64,000 bases of DNA from Novosphingobium sp. (GTDB lineage Bacteria > Pseudomonadota > Alphaproteobacteria > Sphingomonadales > Sphingomonadaceae), in contig JACKKX010000001.1 in NCBI GenBank assembly GCA_024236215.1, positions 1 through 64,000 of the forward strand, read 5' to 3'. This document shows, piece after piece, positions 8,163 to 16,930 of this stretch; the first letter of the stretch is position 1; each line of letters opens with the position of its first letter. Both the position numbers and the translations under genes were made by a program. Below the pieces are notes generated by a model. That model did no database searches. It was not told where the DNA came from and was given only the letters and a program-made list of their open reading frames with translations.

Positions 8163-9365
8163 ATGGCCAAAGCTGCGTCCGACTTCAAGCTTCTCGCCTG
8201 GCGGGTGATCCTGGTGGTGGCTGGAGCGGGTCTGGTTTGGGTGGCTTTCCGTGATGCATCGCTTGCGGTGATGCGAAACTTCGCCGAGCAGACGGGGCAA
8301 GCAACCACTTCGGATCCATGGGTCCGAGTGCTGGCCATTCGCCGGATCGGCGAGGATGGTGCCCCTGCAGCGATTGAGGAGGGCGCGCGCGACGCGGCGC
8401 GCCAGGCTTTGATTGAACGGCCGTTAGGGCCTGAAGCGATCTGGCTGCTCCAACCGCAACAAGCTGGTCAGAGCGAACGTGACGCGGCTGTTTTGAAGCT
8501 CTCCGAGCGAGTGTCTCGGCGCGATCTCGCCACCCAGCTTGGCCTCGCTCGCTTCGAAGCTGAGCAACAGAATCTAGAGCGCTCTGTTGCACACATCGAC
8601 AGGATCCTGCGCGTTGCCGCGCGCGGCGCGGGACCGCTGCATGCCAACCTTGCACTTGGTCTCGACAATCCGGAACTTCGCACCTTGCTCGTGCCATACA
8701 AGGACCGAGTCTGGATGAAAGCGGTTCTCGCCGCGGCCTTCGGCGCAGGCCCGAAGCCTGAATCGGTTGCGGAGTTTGTCAAGTTGGCGCGGTTCCCGGC
8801 CGAAGTCCTGCACGATGCGAAGCTCGACCGGCTATTGCGCCGCTTGACTGCCACCGGCAACTTCACCGACGCCTACGACGTTGCCAGGCTCGCCGGCTAC
8901 GGCGGCCTTAACGATCCCCGCGATTTCGGGGTTAGCGAGACCACCATGGATCAGCGCTTCGCACCCCTCACATGGGGCCTTGGTAACAGCGATGCTGTCA
9001 GCGCAAGCTTTCCTGACAATGCTGGAATTCTTGCTGAGGTGCAACCGGGCAAAGGAGACTTGCTCGCCACGCGCTCAACAGCCTATCCGACCGGAGCGTA
9101 CCGCCTTGAGATGGACCTTGTAGTGGAAGATGCGCCCGCAGGGATTGATGTTAGCTGGTCGATGACCTGCATAACCCCTCAAGGTGCGCTCCGCCCGGTA
9201 AGGCAGGATCAGCTCATCAAGGGGCCGCCTCAAAGGATTGCAGTTGACATCACTATCCCTGCCAACTGTCTTGTCCAGACCTGGTCGATCCGCGCTTCCA
9301 ACCTGAACAATCAACTTACAGCTTCTTTACAAGTCCGCAAAATCGGCCTCATCAAGCCGGTCTAA
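8163..9365 (+). CDS. Conserved-looking EPS-operon protein of unknown function, membrane anchored
   Basis: 400 aa. One N-terminal membrane segment (about residues 12-32, LAWRVILVVAGAGLVWVAF) then an extracytoplasmic body. Residues ~50-260 are helical and Ala/Leu/Arg-rich, like a TPR-type solenoid; residues ~275-400 look beta-rich, ending in a strand pattern that could be a jelly-roll (DLLATRSTAYPTGAYRLEMD, with Cys pairs). AGGA precedes the ATG, which is 2 bp after wzc, so it is co-translated with the EPS machinery. I do not recognise a named family. A periplasmic scaffold or polymer-binding accessory is an inference. Confidence 0.8.
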   Translation: MAKAASDFKLLAWRVILVVAGAGLVWVAFRDASLAVMRNFAEQTGQATTSDPWVRVLAIRRIGEDGAPAAIEEGARDAARQALIERPLGPEAIWLLQPQQAGQSERDAAVLKLSERVSRRDLATQLGLARFEAEQQNLERSVAHIDRILRVAARGAGPLHANLALGLDNPELRTLLVPYKDRVWMKAVLAAAFGAGPKPESVAEFVKLARFPAEVLHDAKLDRLLRRLTATGNFTDAYDVARLAGYGGLNDPRDFGVSETTMDQRFAPLTWGLGNSDAVSASFPDNAGILAEVQPGKGDLLATRSTAYPTGAYRLEMDLVVEDAPAGIDVSWSMTCITPQGALRPVRQDQLIKGPPQRIAVDITIPANCLVQTWSIRASNLNNQLTASLQVRKIGLIKPV

Positions 9366-9433
9366 CTGCGCCAACTGCTCGGCTCGATCGTGGACGATCG
9401 CGCAGCGGGCATGTCCTGGGACTCCATCCCTCC

Positions 9434-9481
9434 TTGACCCACGCGTGTCGAACCAGAGGAGCGGTCAAGAAGGTGGGTCAA
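9434..9481. repeat. Imperfectly spaced inverted repeat, possible IS remnant
   Basis: TTGACCCAC (9434-9442) and GTGGGTCAA (9473-9481) form a 9-bp inverted repeat with a 30-bp spacer that holds a second GGTCAAG. It sits in the 228-bp gap after the EPS operon. It could be a weak terminator or the scar of a transposable element; nothing in the interval codes for protein. Confidence 0.4.
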
Positions 9482-9526
9482 TTCCGGAGATTGCCCCCGC
9501 CCTCCAACGTGCATGGGTTCGAGCCC

Positions 9527-9569
9527 CAAAAAAGAAAGCTCCGCAGTCGACCCGGCGACCACGGAGCTT
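9527..9569 (-). terminator. Rho-independent terminator of small exported protein B gene
   Basis: Stem AAGCTCCG (9537-9544) / CGGAGCTT (9562-9569). Read on the minus strand it is followed by a T-rich tail (TTTCTTTTTT). It lies 25 bp after the stop at 9594. Confidence 0.75.
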
Positions 9570-9593
9570 CCAGCAAACGCAAAAGCGCGGAAA

Positions 9594-9809
9594 TCACGGG
9601 CTAGCCGGCTCTCCATCCAAAGTGAGGGCCACGGCCACCGCCCCAATCGTCGCAAGAAACGCCAGCAGCATTGGCCCGCTCTTGCCGCCCACAAACTGCT
9701 GACCGTTGCTCATCGGTGCCGATGCTCGAACCGGATTGCCTTCGACCGCAAGCGCAGGGGCCGCAGAAAGTGACACTGCCATCCCGACAGTCAGAGCTTT
9801 ACGAATCAT
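9594..9809 (-). CDS. Small exported hydrophobic protein B, EPS-locus associated
   Basis: 71 aa. Signal peptide (MIRKALTVGMAVSLSAAPAL, cleavage near ALA-V), a polar linker with Ser/Gly/Lys (GQQFVGGKSG), and one C-terminal hydrophobic segment (PMLLAFLATIGAVAVALTL) ending in DGEPASP. Two ATGs lie close together; GGAG abuts the first (9815) but is 6 nt before the second (9809), so the second is chosen. Layout and ending (STSP versus EPASP) match protein A at 2879-3097. Both are on the minus strand with their own terminators and flank the EPS export genes. Function unknown. Confidence 0.8.
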   Translation of the reverse strand: MIRKALTVGMAVSLSAAPALAVEGNPVRASAPMSNGQQFVGGKSGPMLLAFLATIGAVAVALTLDGEPASP

Positions 9810-10157
9810 TTGCATCTCCAGTTTGATCGATCACTCGGTGCCAAAGAATGGTTAAGAAATCAACCTTCGAAGACCGGTATCGTGCGATTCATCGGGGAAC
9901 CGGCACACTCCGCCTCATCGCAAAGGCTCAGCTTGCAGCAATCGACGATCGAGGTCGATGGCTATCCTTCAAGATGGGCAGGACACATTCTTTTCGTTCA
10001 AGTCTTCCGGGGATGTGCGCAGACCGCCTCCAAGAGAAGAATGCGGTCATCAATCCCGTCAGGCAGCGTTAACCCGGCTTAAACCGGGCAATGAAAGAAT
10101 AGTGTTAACTGATGTCAGACAGATTCGGATCTTCAACACAGATGAGGCCAATCCGAA
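9810..10157. other. Divergent promoter region with hairpin and GTTAAC repeats
   Basis: 348 bp between the minus-strand small gene and the plus-strand GGDEF gene. CCCGG/CCGGG form a short hairpin at 10073-10088, flanked by two GTTAAC copies (10068-10073 and 10104-10109). These could be regulatory for the GGDEF gene 50 bp downstream. Short open frames here have no recognisable content. Confidence 0.4.
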
Positions 10158-11378
10158 ATGGAGATGATAGCCACGGCACGATCGATCGATGCGGCGCGAT
10201 GCGTCGCGGAGAGGGGCGTGACCGCTGCTGAGATCGACCGATCCTCCCGCGAATCCTTTCTTGCAAGTTTGCCGCTGGCCCAAGCCAGCAATCTCGCGCC
10301 CTTTCTGATCATTGCCCTTTGCTTGCCGTATCTCGCTAACTGGCGGCTGATGGGCCTCATGCTTGGCCTCAACCTTTGCACCTTGGCCGGGATGCGCCTC
10401 GTTGCGGTGCGCTTGGCCGCTGCCCCTGCTCCCCGCAGCGAAGATCGCTGCTGGCGGATCTACGAGGTGCTGGCCTTCCTGGCTGGCGGCCTGTGGGCGG
10501 CGATGATGCTTCCCGTCATTGGCCAGTTCGGTCACGATATCGCAGCCATGTTTGTTTGCGTCGTGATCGTTGTGACGATCGCAGTCACGACCATGGTGGT
10601 GGCATCCCAGCTGCGCATTGCCTCAGCATTCCTGACCGGCGTGATGCTTGGCCTGCTTCCGCAGACGATCGCTTACATGCAAACCATCGGACCAATCCCG
10701 CTCGTCGCCACCATCGGGCTGGCCGCCGCCCTGGCCGGATTAGTCCATTCGGTGCGCTCTCAACATCGCCTCATGGTCCGGACCAAGCTGGAAAACCGCC
10801 TGCTCGCCGATGAACTGGGCCATGCCCTCGAAGCGGCTGAGTTCATGGCCAAGCGCGACAGCCTGACTGGCCTCTTCAACCGTCGCGCCTTTGAAGAGGC
10901 TGCAAACAAGATCCGGCTTGATCCCTCTGCCGGTCCCATTAGCCTCATCTTGATCGATCTGGACCACTTCAAAGCGATCAATGATCGGTTTGGTCACGCC
11001 GCGGGCGACAGCGTGCTGAGGCAGACCGCCGACTTGATCAATCGCAGCCTTGGGCCGCGCGATCTTGTGGGCCGCAGCGACGGGGCTGTCGCGCGCTGGG
11101 GTGGCGAAGAGTTCTTGATGCTTCTGCCCAACTGCTCAGAGCTTCGAGCGAGGCGAGTGGCTGAGGTCCTGCGCTATGGCATCTCACACCTGAAAGGGCG
11201 CGACTGGCCCGAAGATCTCACTGTTTCGGGGTCGCTCGGCGTTGCGATCTGGAACCCATCGGATCGGCTTGAACGTGCGATCGCTAACACTGACGAAGCG
11301 ATGTACCGGGCCAAAGCCGCCGGCCGCAACCGAGTCTGCCTTTTCAGTGACACGGTTCGCCAGGAGAACGTCGGCTGA
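10158..11378 (+). CDS. Membrane-anchored diguanylate cyclase (GGDEF)
   Basis: 406 aa. The N-terminal half (about residues 45-215) has five to six membrane segments with no recognised sensor domain. The GGDEF domain (about 230-400) contains DSLTGLFNRRAF, IDLDHFKAINDRFGHAAGD, the active-site loop as RWGGEEF (~residue 315) and MYRAKAAGRNRV, so it should make c-di-GMP. The inhibitory I-site is not canonical: the residues at that position read RSDG instead of RxxD, so product inhibition may be weak. Start is the first ATG; a second ATG two codons on is equally possible. It sits between the EPS locus and further c-di-GMP genes. Confidence 0.9.
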   Translation: MEMIATARSIDAARCVAERGVTAAEIDRSSRESFLASLPLAQASNLAPFLIIALCLPYLANWRLMGLMLGLNLCTLAGMRLVAVRLAAAPAPRSEDRCWRIYEVLAFLAGGLWAAMMLPVIGQFGHDIAAMFVCVVIVVTIAVTTMVVASQLRIASAFLTGVMLGLLPQTIAYMQTIGPIPLVATIGLAAALAGLVHSVRSQHRLMVRTKLENRLLADELGHALEAAEFMAKRDSLTGLFNRRAFEEAANKIRLDPSAGPISLILIDLDHFKAINDRFGHAAGDSVLRQTADLINRSLGPRDLVGRSDGAVARWGGEEFLMLLPNCSELRARRVAEVLRYGISHLKGRDWPEDLTVSGSLGVAIWNPSDRLERAIANTDEAMYRAKAAGRNRVCLFSDTVRQENVG

Positions 11379-11461
11379 TCCTGCCGCCGTCAGCAAACCC
11401 GGTTGAAGATGGTGGCCCGCTTCATCACCCGCTTTAGCGGCGATGCGGACCTGTGAGCCAG

Positions 11462-12178
11462 TCATGATCTGACCCGGGCCCTGCGATAACCGGCTGCCCA
11501 AGCTTCATCCTCGCTGCAGAAGATCTCTTCTGCCCGGGTTTGCTCATAATAGGGCATCCCAGGAACATGGTAGATCCACTCGCCTCGCCGATTGCGATTG
11601 CCCTTGATCACGCAGTCAGAGCGAGCCGGTATCGGCTTTCGCACCGGCTTCGCGCTGGCCCCTCCCCCGGGCTGCTTCGCCGAGGCGTTTCTCATCAGGC
11701 GAAAGTCCGCCGGCGCAGTGAACTGCGATGACCAGATGCCTAGCCCATAGCCCTTGGCCCGCATCTCTGACGCAACGTAGTCGTCGCCGTAGACCCGGTA
11801 GGCCAGCGCCCAGCCATGTTCGACCATTGCTTGATTGACGTCTTCGCCGCCCGAATAACACACCGCCAGAAGCCGGCTATACTGATCGCTCCCGCGGATC
11901 TGGCATTCAAGTCTCGCATCACCGACCAGTGTCGCCAGTTGCTCAGCGGCCTCGCGTCCGCAGGCCCAGACTGCACCGCCGCGCAGGCAGGTCTGGTCCA
12001 GTTCAGGAGCGTCGATCCCGAACAAGCGCACACGGCTTCCTTCAACTTCAAGCGTATCACCGTCGACGACCTTGGCCCGGCCCAGAATCGTCTCGGGCGT
12101 CACTGGCCCGGCACCGACCAGGCCGAGTGCTCCAAGCACCAACAGCAATGACTTCAGACGCGTTCGGACATGTGGCAT
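11462..12178 (-). CDS. Exported thermonuclease-family protein (SNase-like)
   Basis: 238 aa. Signal peptide (RLKSLLLVLGALGLVGAG). SNase-like domain about residues 30-145: VVDGDTLEVEG, VRLFGIDAPELDQ (Arg, Asp and Glu corresponding to staphylococcal R35, D40, E43) and DQYSRLLAVC (the second catalytic Arg). A C-terminal Cys-containing extension (~75 residues, SDCVIKGNRNRRGEWIYHVP) resembles the tail found in many proteobacterial thermonuclease-like proteins. The ATG at 12178 is chosen because the signal peptide starts there; the open frame extends upstream without sense. Probably a periplasmic or secreted nuclease. Confidence 0.88.
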   Translation of the reverse strand: MPHVRTRLKSLLLVLGALGLVGAGPVTPETILGRAKVVDGDTLEVEGSRVRLFGIDAPELDQTCLRGGAVWACGREAAEQLATLVGDARLECQIRGSDQYSRLLAVCYSGGEDVNQAMVEHGWALAYRVYGDDYVASEMRAKGYGLGIWSSQFTAPADFRLMRNASAKQPGGGASAKPVRKPIPARSDCVIKGNRNRRGEWIYHVPGMPYYEQTRAEEIFCSEDEAWAAGYRRARVRS

Positions 12179-12611
12179 GATCACAACCTGTTCCCTGGCT
12201 GGTGCTGGGTCAAATGGATTAGCCGCCAATGGTTGATTGCGCGTTTCTGCCCCCCAATGATCGTGCGGGTCACACGTCGCCTTGCCTGGATGCAAATGGC
12301 TACTCTCGCAACTGGTCAGCTTGTGGGCCAGCTTGGCGCATGGTTCTGCTCTGACAAGGGGGCCCTGTCATGCACCTGGCATGGAGCTTGGGACATCTCG
12401 TCCCGGCCTTGAGCAGCAAACTGGGGATATCCACTTCCGGGCGATTCCAAACTGCAAGCTGATTTCCTGATCTGGTTCAGGTCTTTGCCGCTGCCGCATG
12501 ACCGTTTCCGGGAAGCGGGTTCGCGCCGACCCGCTTGCATAACAAGCGAGAGCGACGCATCCTTCGTGCCCGACAGTGAGCAATGCAAGGCAAGAACGAA
12601 ATAGAGGGCCG
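12179..12611. other. Intergenic region, nothing convincing
   Basis: 433 bp between the divergent thermonuclease and a hypothetical gene. Several short overlapping open frames on both strands lack start signals or domain content. No hairpin terminator or clear promoter was recognised. Confidence 0.4.
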
Positions 12612-13205
12612 ATGCTGTTCTTCTCAGTCCTGTTTCAACTTGCCGGATTACCCCCTCCTGATTGCATTGCGATCACGAGCGACAACCGAGCAACACCTCT
12701 CGATCAGCGCTGTCACGCTGCTCCTTTGTCCGAAGATGAACTGCTCGAAGGGGTGGAGTGCGCTGGCCGGTTGATCGGCTTTGCCAGGCTTTATGCCGAT
12801 GCTTTCAGACATAACGAAGATCACAATCCCCGCGTGTCCTTGCCTCCCCTTGGCTATTCCCGAAGTGAATTTGAGCGCGCGGAAAGTCTGACTTTCAGAG
12901 CGAAACGCGCCGGCTTCAATCCGGCAGCCATCACTGCGGCTTTCGAACGGGGGCAGACACGCTACTTGTCCGCTGCTCCCGTCGAACTGGAAGTGAAAGC
13001 CGACCTTCTCACCCTGCACCCGGGCGTGACCCGACGCTGCCAGCAAGCGATCCGGTACAGCGATGAACGCCTGCGCATGCTTGAAGAGCAAGTCGTCATT
13101 CCAGCGGGGCCAGTCACAACAGCCAAGCGTTACGTACCAGATGCCACACACCGCACAGCAACGCCAATTGAGACCCCGTCAAGCCAGCCTCGAGGACTCT
13201 ACTGA
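12612..13205 (+). CDS. Hypothetical protein, possibly exported
   Basis: 197 aa from the ATG at 12612, which has GAGGG five bases upstream; an in-frame GTG at 12576 is less likely. The first ~22 residues are hydrophobic (MLFFSVLFQLAGLPPPDCIA), a possible signal. The middle is Ala/Glu/Arg-rich and helix-like (SEDELLEGVECAGRLIGFAR; YSRSEFERAESLTFRAKRAG). No known family recognised. The opposite strand is also open over 12648-13151 but reads less like protein. Real gene status is uncertain. Confidence 0.45.
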   Translation: MLFFSVLFQLAGLPPPDCIAITSDNRATPLDQRCHAAPLSEDELLEGVECAGRLIGFARLYADAFRHNEDHNPRVSLPPLGYSRSEFERAESLTFRAKRAGFNPAAITAAFERGQTRYLSAAPVELEVKADLLTLHPGVTRRCQQAIRYSDERLRMLEEQVVIPAGPVTTAKRYVPDATHRTATPIETPSSQPRGLY

Positions 13206-13230
13206 AGGCCTGTTCTAGCCTTGGCTAAGC

Positions 13231-14358
13231 TTGAGCGATTACAAGGGGGCAGTGCTATCGCTCCGGTTAACACTCCTTGTCTTCATTGTCCTCCTTGCAG
13301 GAGTTGTTCCAGGCGCCGCGCGGGCTCAAACCCTCACCGTTTACAATAGCGGTGGAAGTTATGGGACCGCGCTTCCGACGACAGGCCTCACCACGACAAT
13401 CGAGAATTTCGCCGGGATAAGCGCAAATGCGCCCGTTTCGACCACTTCGCCCCAAAGCTGGCGAGGCTTCACGCTCCTCGCTGCGGGAACCAGTCCCTGG
13501 GGACCGTCCCAGTATTGCCTCAGCCTCGCCTCCTGCCTCAACTGGACGACCTCTCCTCCGGCATCGCCAGGGGTCTATGCCGCAGTCGGCGACCCTTCGA
13601 TGGGATCAGGCGAGCTGACCTTCACACTTGGCCCACGAACCTTTGCTTTCGGTCTTAATCACTGGGACTGGAACGATGGCGGGCAACGCTCCATCATCGA
13701 AGTGACTTTGAGCAATGGCACAACGGTCACCGTAACTGGACCGACCTCGAACACCAATGATCCGATGCGGTTCATCGGCTTCCAACTCGACTTGCCATCG
13801 GTCTATGCGGGGATCTACATCTCGAAAGTGGTTTGGAAGGCCATTCCGGGCCAGTCCGAGATCATCGGGATCAAGAATGTTCAGACCAGCGTCGCCAAGC
13901 CGGTGCTGTCCGTCACCAAGTCATCGCGCGTCTGGGATCCTGCCAGCGAACACCGCAAGGCGATCCCGGGCAATGAGGTGATCTATACCGTGACGGTTAC
14001 CAATTCGGGCCTCGCTCCCGCCGACAGTGATTCCGTGCTCCTGGTCGATGCATTGCCGGGCGCACTTTCCTTTTGGAACGGAGATATCGACGCGGGAGGG
14101 GCCGAACAATTCTCTCAATACGGCCAGGTCGGCTTCAGCCAAGTCAACGGGGCGGCCATGACCTTCATTCCTTCAATCGACTTCGGCATCAGCACATCGG
14201 CCGTTGCCCCCATCGCCTTCTCCCAATGCACGCAGACAGCACCGGACAACATTCATTATGGTTCCATCCGATACCTCTGCCTAAGGCCGCGCGGGCCATT
14301 GCCGGCCGGTCCTTCAAGCCCATCGATTTCCTTCTCATTCCGGGCCAGAATCAACTAG
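13231..14358 (+). CDS. Secreted surface protein with DUF11-like C-terminal domain
   Basis: 375 aa from TTG; a GTG at 13252, just after AGGGGG, is an alternative. A signal peptide (LTLLVFIVLLAGVVPGAARA|QT) is followed by a ~190-residue beta-rich domain (FAFGLNHWDWNDGGQRS) and a C-terminal DUF11-type repeat (PVLSVTKSSRVWDPA; EVIYTVTVTNSGLAPADSDS) ending SFSFRARIN. DUF11 repeats occur in large bacterial surface proteins, and sphingomonads have many of this final form. No PEP-CTERM or LPXTG signal. Likely extracellular or outer-surface; function unknown. Confidence 0.8.
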   Translation: MSDYKGAVLSLRLTLLVFIVLLAGVVPGAARAQTLTVYNSGGSYGTALPTTGLTTTIENFAGISANAPVSTTSPQSWRGFTLLAAGTSPWGPSQYCLSLASCLNWTTSPPASPGVYAAVGDPSMGSGELTFTLGPRTFAFGLNHWDWNDGGQRSIIEVTLSNGTTVTVTGPTSNTNDPMRFIGFQLDLPSVYAGIYISKVVWKAIPGQSEIIGIKNVQTSVAKPVLSVTKSSRVWDPASEHRKAIPGNEVIYTVTVTNSGLAPADSDSVLLVDALPGALSFWNGDIDAGGAEQFSQYGQVGFSQVNGAAMTFIPSIDFGISTSAVAPIAFSQCTQTAPDNIHYGSIRYLCLRPRGPLPAGPSSPSISFSFRARIN

Positions 14359-14454
14359 GAACGAACAGCGCCCAAGTGCGCGTGCAGATCCATCATTTGC
14401 GCGGTCGGATTAGGCTGATGGATTGAATAGAGTAAACTTTTTGGCAAATCCGCC

Positions 14455-14832
14455 GTGCTAAGCCTCGATCCCCCACGCATTCGTTCAGAGCGAAGAGGCA
14501 CCCCATTGTTCCACCATCAGCACTTCCCGGCCGATCAGCTCACATCCCGCACTGGCTACCGCCTACCGGTAAGTCTGACGTGCGAGATTCGCTGGGGCAT
14601 GGGAGCATGGCGGACAGTGCAACTGCGCAACCTTTCACCGGAGGGCTTTCAGCTGGGCTGGTCTCCGGACGTGAGGGCCGATCGTCCGTTGCGGATCAGG
14701 ATCCCTGGGCTTCAAATTCTGACAGCCGAAGTGCGGTGGCGTTCGCGTGACGCTGTTGGCTGCAAATTTCTCGAGCCGCTCCACATCGCCGTGGTCGAAC
14801 ATATCGCGAAAGCGCAGCCAAGTGATCGGTGA
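14455..14832 (+). CDS. PilZ-domain protein (c-di-GMP receptor)
   Basis: 125 aa. The two PilZ signature elements are present in order: RxxxR as RTGYR (about residues 32-36) and the N/DxSxxG box as NLSPEG (about 61-66), followed by beta strands (LQILTAEVRWRSRDAVGCKF) typical of the fold. Single domain with a ~30-residue N-terminal extension. GTG start; no strong ribosome site. It lies next to genes that make and break c-di-GMP and near the EPS locus, so it may pass the signal to export or a motility target (inference). Confidence 0.8.
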   Translation: MLSLDPPRIRSERRGTPLFHHQHFPADQLTSRTGYRLPVSLTCEIRWGMGAWRTVQLRNLSPEGFQLGWSPDVRADRPLRIRIPGLQILTAEVRWRSRDAVGCKFLEPLHIAVVEHIAKAQPSDR

Positions 14833-14950
14833 GGCGGCTCGCTGTGCCCTGCGGCAGCGAACGGATCACTGCCAGAAGCACCTGGATAGAACAGGCGAGC
14901 GAGTGAAACAGGCGGACCTGGGCGCCTAGCCCGGACGACACTTTAAGGTG

Positions 14951-16930
14951 TCAGAGCGCGAACGCCTGTTCCTCGCAAACGGGCCGGCCATAAAGATAGC
15001 CTTGCGCGAACGGGCAGCCCAACTGCTCGAGAATGGCTCTTTGTGCTTCAGTCTCGATGCCTTCCGCGATAACCGAAAGCTCCATGCTGCGAGCCAGGTC
15101 AAGAATGGCCCTCACGATGTCTTGCGAACGTTTGGAGGTCAGGTCGTCGATAAACGACTTGTCGATCTTGATCGTATCAAAGGGCAGGTTTTGCAGGTAG
15201 CTGAGCGACGAATAGCCGGTTCCGAAGTCATCGAGACTGGTCTGGACCCCCCATTCCCTCACTTCCGCCAAGACCTTGGCAGTCCTGACCGGATCGATGA
15301 TCGCAACGCCTTCGGTGATTTCCAGTTTCAGGCTCTCTGGCCTGACGCCGGTCCGCATCAGCGTGCGCCTGACCTGGGCGGCGAAATTGGGCTGCAAAAA
15401 CTGCATGGGCGCAACGTTGATGCTGATAAACCGACGGCTGTGGGCCTCACCCATGGCATGAAGACGCGCCAAAGCATCGCAGGCCTCGTGCAGCACCCAG
15501 CCGCCGATAAAGGACATCAAGCCTGCTTCTTCCGCGATCGGAACAAACTCCGCAGGCGAAACCAAACCGCGTTCCGGATGTTGCCAACGCACCAGGGCTT
15601 CGTAGCCTCTCAACTCTGTTCCTGCTCGCATGTCGATAATTGGCTGATAGAACAACCGGAACTGGCAATCGCGTATCGCCAGCCGCAGTTCATGCTCCAG
15701 CTGCCTGCGATTGCGGATAACCTCACCCAATTCTTCGTTGAACTCGATCGTCCTGCCGCGTCCTTCTGACTTGGCCTCGTACATCGCGAGATCGGCATCG
15801 CGCAGCAGTTGATTGACATCGCAGCGGCCGGTGTCACTCAGCGCAAAGCCGATCGATGCGGCCAGCCTGACTTCGCTGCTACCGATATAGAAGGGACGCT
15901 CAAAGGCCTTGTGAATTCGGCCAGTCAGGTCATCCACCCACGAGCGATCAGCCAGGCCGTCAAGCAGGACAACGAACTCATCGCCCCCTGTTCGAGAGAG
16001 TGTCACTCGCTCGGCAGGCCAGTTGGGATCGGATTCGCGCTGAAACAGTTCCACCACGCCGCGCAGCCGTTCGCCGAGCGCGCGGATCAAGCTGTCGCCG
16101 GCATGGTGCCCGAACCGGTCATTGACGGCCTTGAACCCATCAAGGTCAATCACCAGAATTCCAACGCCCTGGCCATTCGACGACAAGTCGGCCGCCGCCC
16201 GGGCACAGCGCTCTGCCAATAGGGCGCGATTGGGCAGCCCGGTCAGCGCATCGTGTGAGGCATCGTGCAGCAAGGCGCGGCGTGCGCGATCACGCTCAAC
16301 CACCCTACCCAGCTGGGAACTGATTTGCGCCATTGTCGCGAGCAGGTCATCCGTGGCCATGACGGTGCGTGACGAAAAGAACTCGAACAAGCCGACCGTC
16401 TCGTCCTTGATCACAATCGGAAAAGCACATCCCGACTTGATGCCGCAGCGCTTTGCCTCGGACCTGCGCAGAAAGCCCTCATCGTCGCGCACGTCGAGAA
16501 TCCAATGAGGCCTGCTATCCCGAAGCACCCTCCCGGGCAGCCCAATGCCCGAAGTGAATCTGATCTGGCGTGAGGCATCGATGAAGGCAAACAGCCGGTC
16601 GGGTTCTTCGGCGTACCAGACATCGCAGGCAACCGCTTCCCTGGAGCCAGAATCGATGAGGTAAGCATTGCCGAAATCCCACCCCATCTGAATACAGACC
16701 TCGCGCAGCGATAGCGCAAAAGCCTCGGCTATGTCGTCGGCTTCATTGGCGCCTTTCGTGACCCTCTGCAGCAAGAGCAACCATTGCTTTTGCTCATAAA
16801 GTTCGCGTAGCCCGCGTTCGGCAATGGCTTCCGCCTCCAGCCTGGCGCTGCGTTCACGCAGGAGTTGCCGCTCGAGTCTGGCTACCCGGAATTCGGAGGA
16901 TTGGCCTGTATCTGGAACAAAGTGCTTCAT
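14951..16930 (-). CDS. GAF-GGDEF-EAL dual c-di-GMP enzyme
   Basis: 659 aa. An N-terminal coiled coil (about residues 10-45) leads to a GAF domain (~60-215), GGDEF (~225-390) and EAL (~410-655). The GGDEF loop is intact (RTGGDEF) and lacks an RxxD I-site. EAL catalytic positions are all present: YEALVRW, ISINVAP (Asn), LKLEITEG (Glu), LDDFGTGYSSL, IKIDKSF (Lys), VIAEGIE (Glu), AQGYLYGRP (Gln). Both activities are therefore plausible. The ATG at 16930 overlaps the stop of the H-NOX gene by one base (TGATG), so the two proteins are translationally coupled and likely act together. Confidence 0.93.
   Translation of the reverse strand: MKHFVPDTGQSSEFRVARLERQLLRERSARLEAEAIAERGLRELYEQKQWLLLLQRVTKGANEADDIAEAFALSLREVCIQMGWDFGNAYLIDSGSREAVACDVWYAEEPDRLFAFIDASRQIRFTSGIGLPGRVLRDSRPHWILDVRDDEGFLRRSEAKRCGIKSGCAFPIVIKDETVGLFEFFSSRTVMATDDLLATMAQISSQLGRVVERDRARRALLHDASHDALTGLPNRALLAERCARAAADLSSNGQGVGILVIDLDGFKAVNDRFGHHAGDSLIRALGERLRGVVELFQRESDPNWPAERVTLSRTGGDEFVVLLDGLADRSWVDDLTGRIHKAFERPFYIGSSEVRLAASIGFALSDTGRCDVNQLLRDADLAMYEAKSEGRGRTIEFNEELGEVIRNRRQLEHELRLAIRDCQFRLFYQPIIDMRAGTELRGYEALVRWQHPERGLVSPAEFVPIAEEAGLMSFIGGWVLHEACDALARLHAMGEAHSRRFISINVAPMQFLQPNFAAQVRRTLMRTGVRPESLKLEITEGVAIIDPVRTAKVLAEVREWGVQTSLDDFGTGYSSLSYLQNLPFDTIKIDKSFIDDLTSKRSQDIVRAILDLARSMELSVIAEGIETEAQRAILEQLGCPFAQGYLYGRPVCEEQAFAL

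Noticed and set aside
9490-9532. GGTTCGAGCCCC resembling a tRNA T-arm
   Set aside because: No matching acceptor, D or anticodon arms could be built around it, and the stem has only four pairs. It overlaps the terminator tail of the neighbouring gene.
9848-10072. 74-codon open frame in the divergent promoter region
   Set aside because: No ribosome site, basic low-information sequence, and it covers the space where two promoters are expected.
12648-13151. Minus-strand open frame opposite the hypothetical gene at 12612
   Set aside because: Less protein-like composition and no ribosome site; the plus-strand frame has GAGGG before its ATG.
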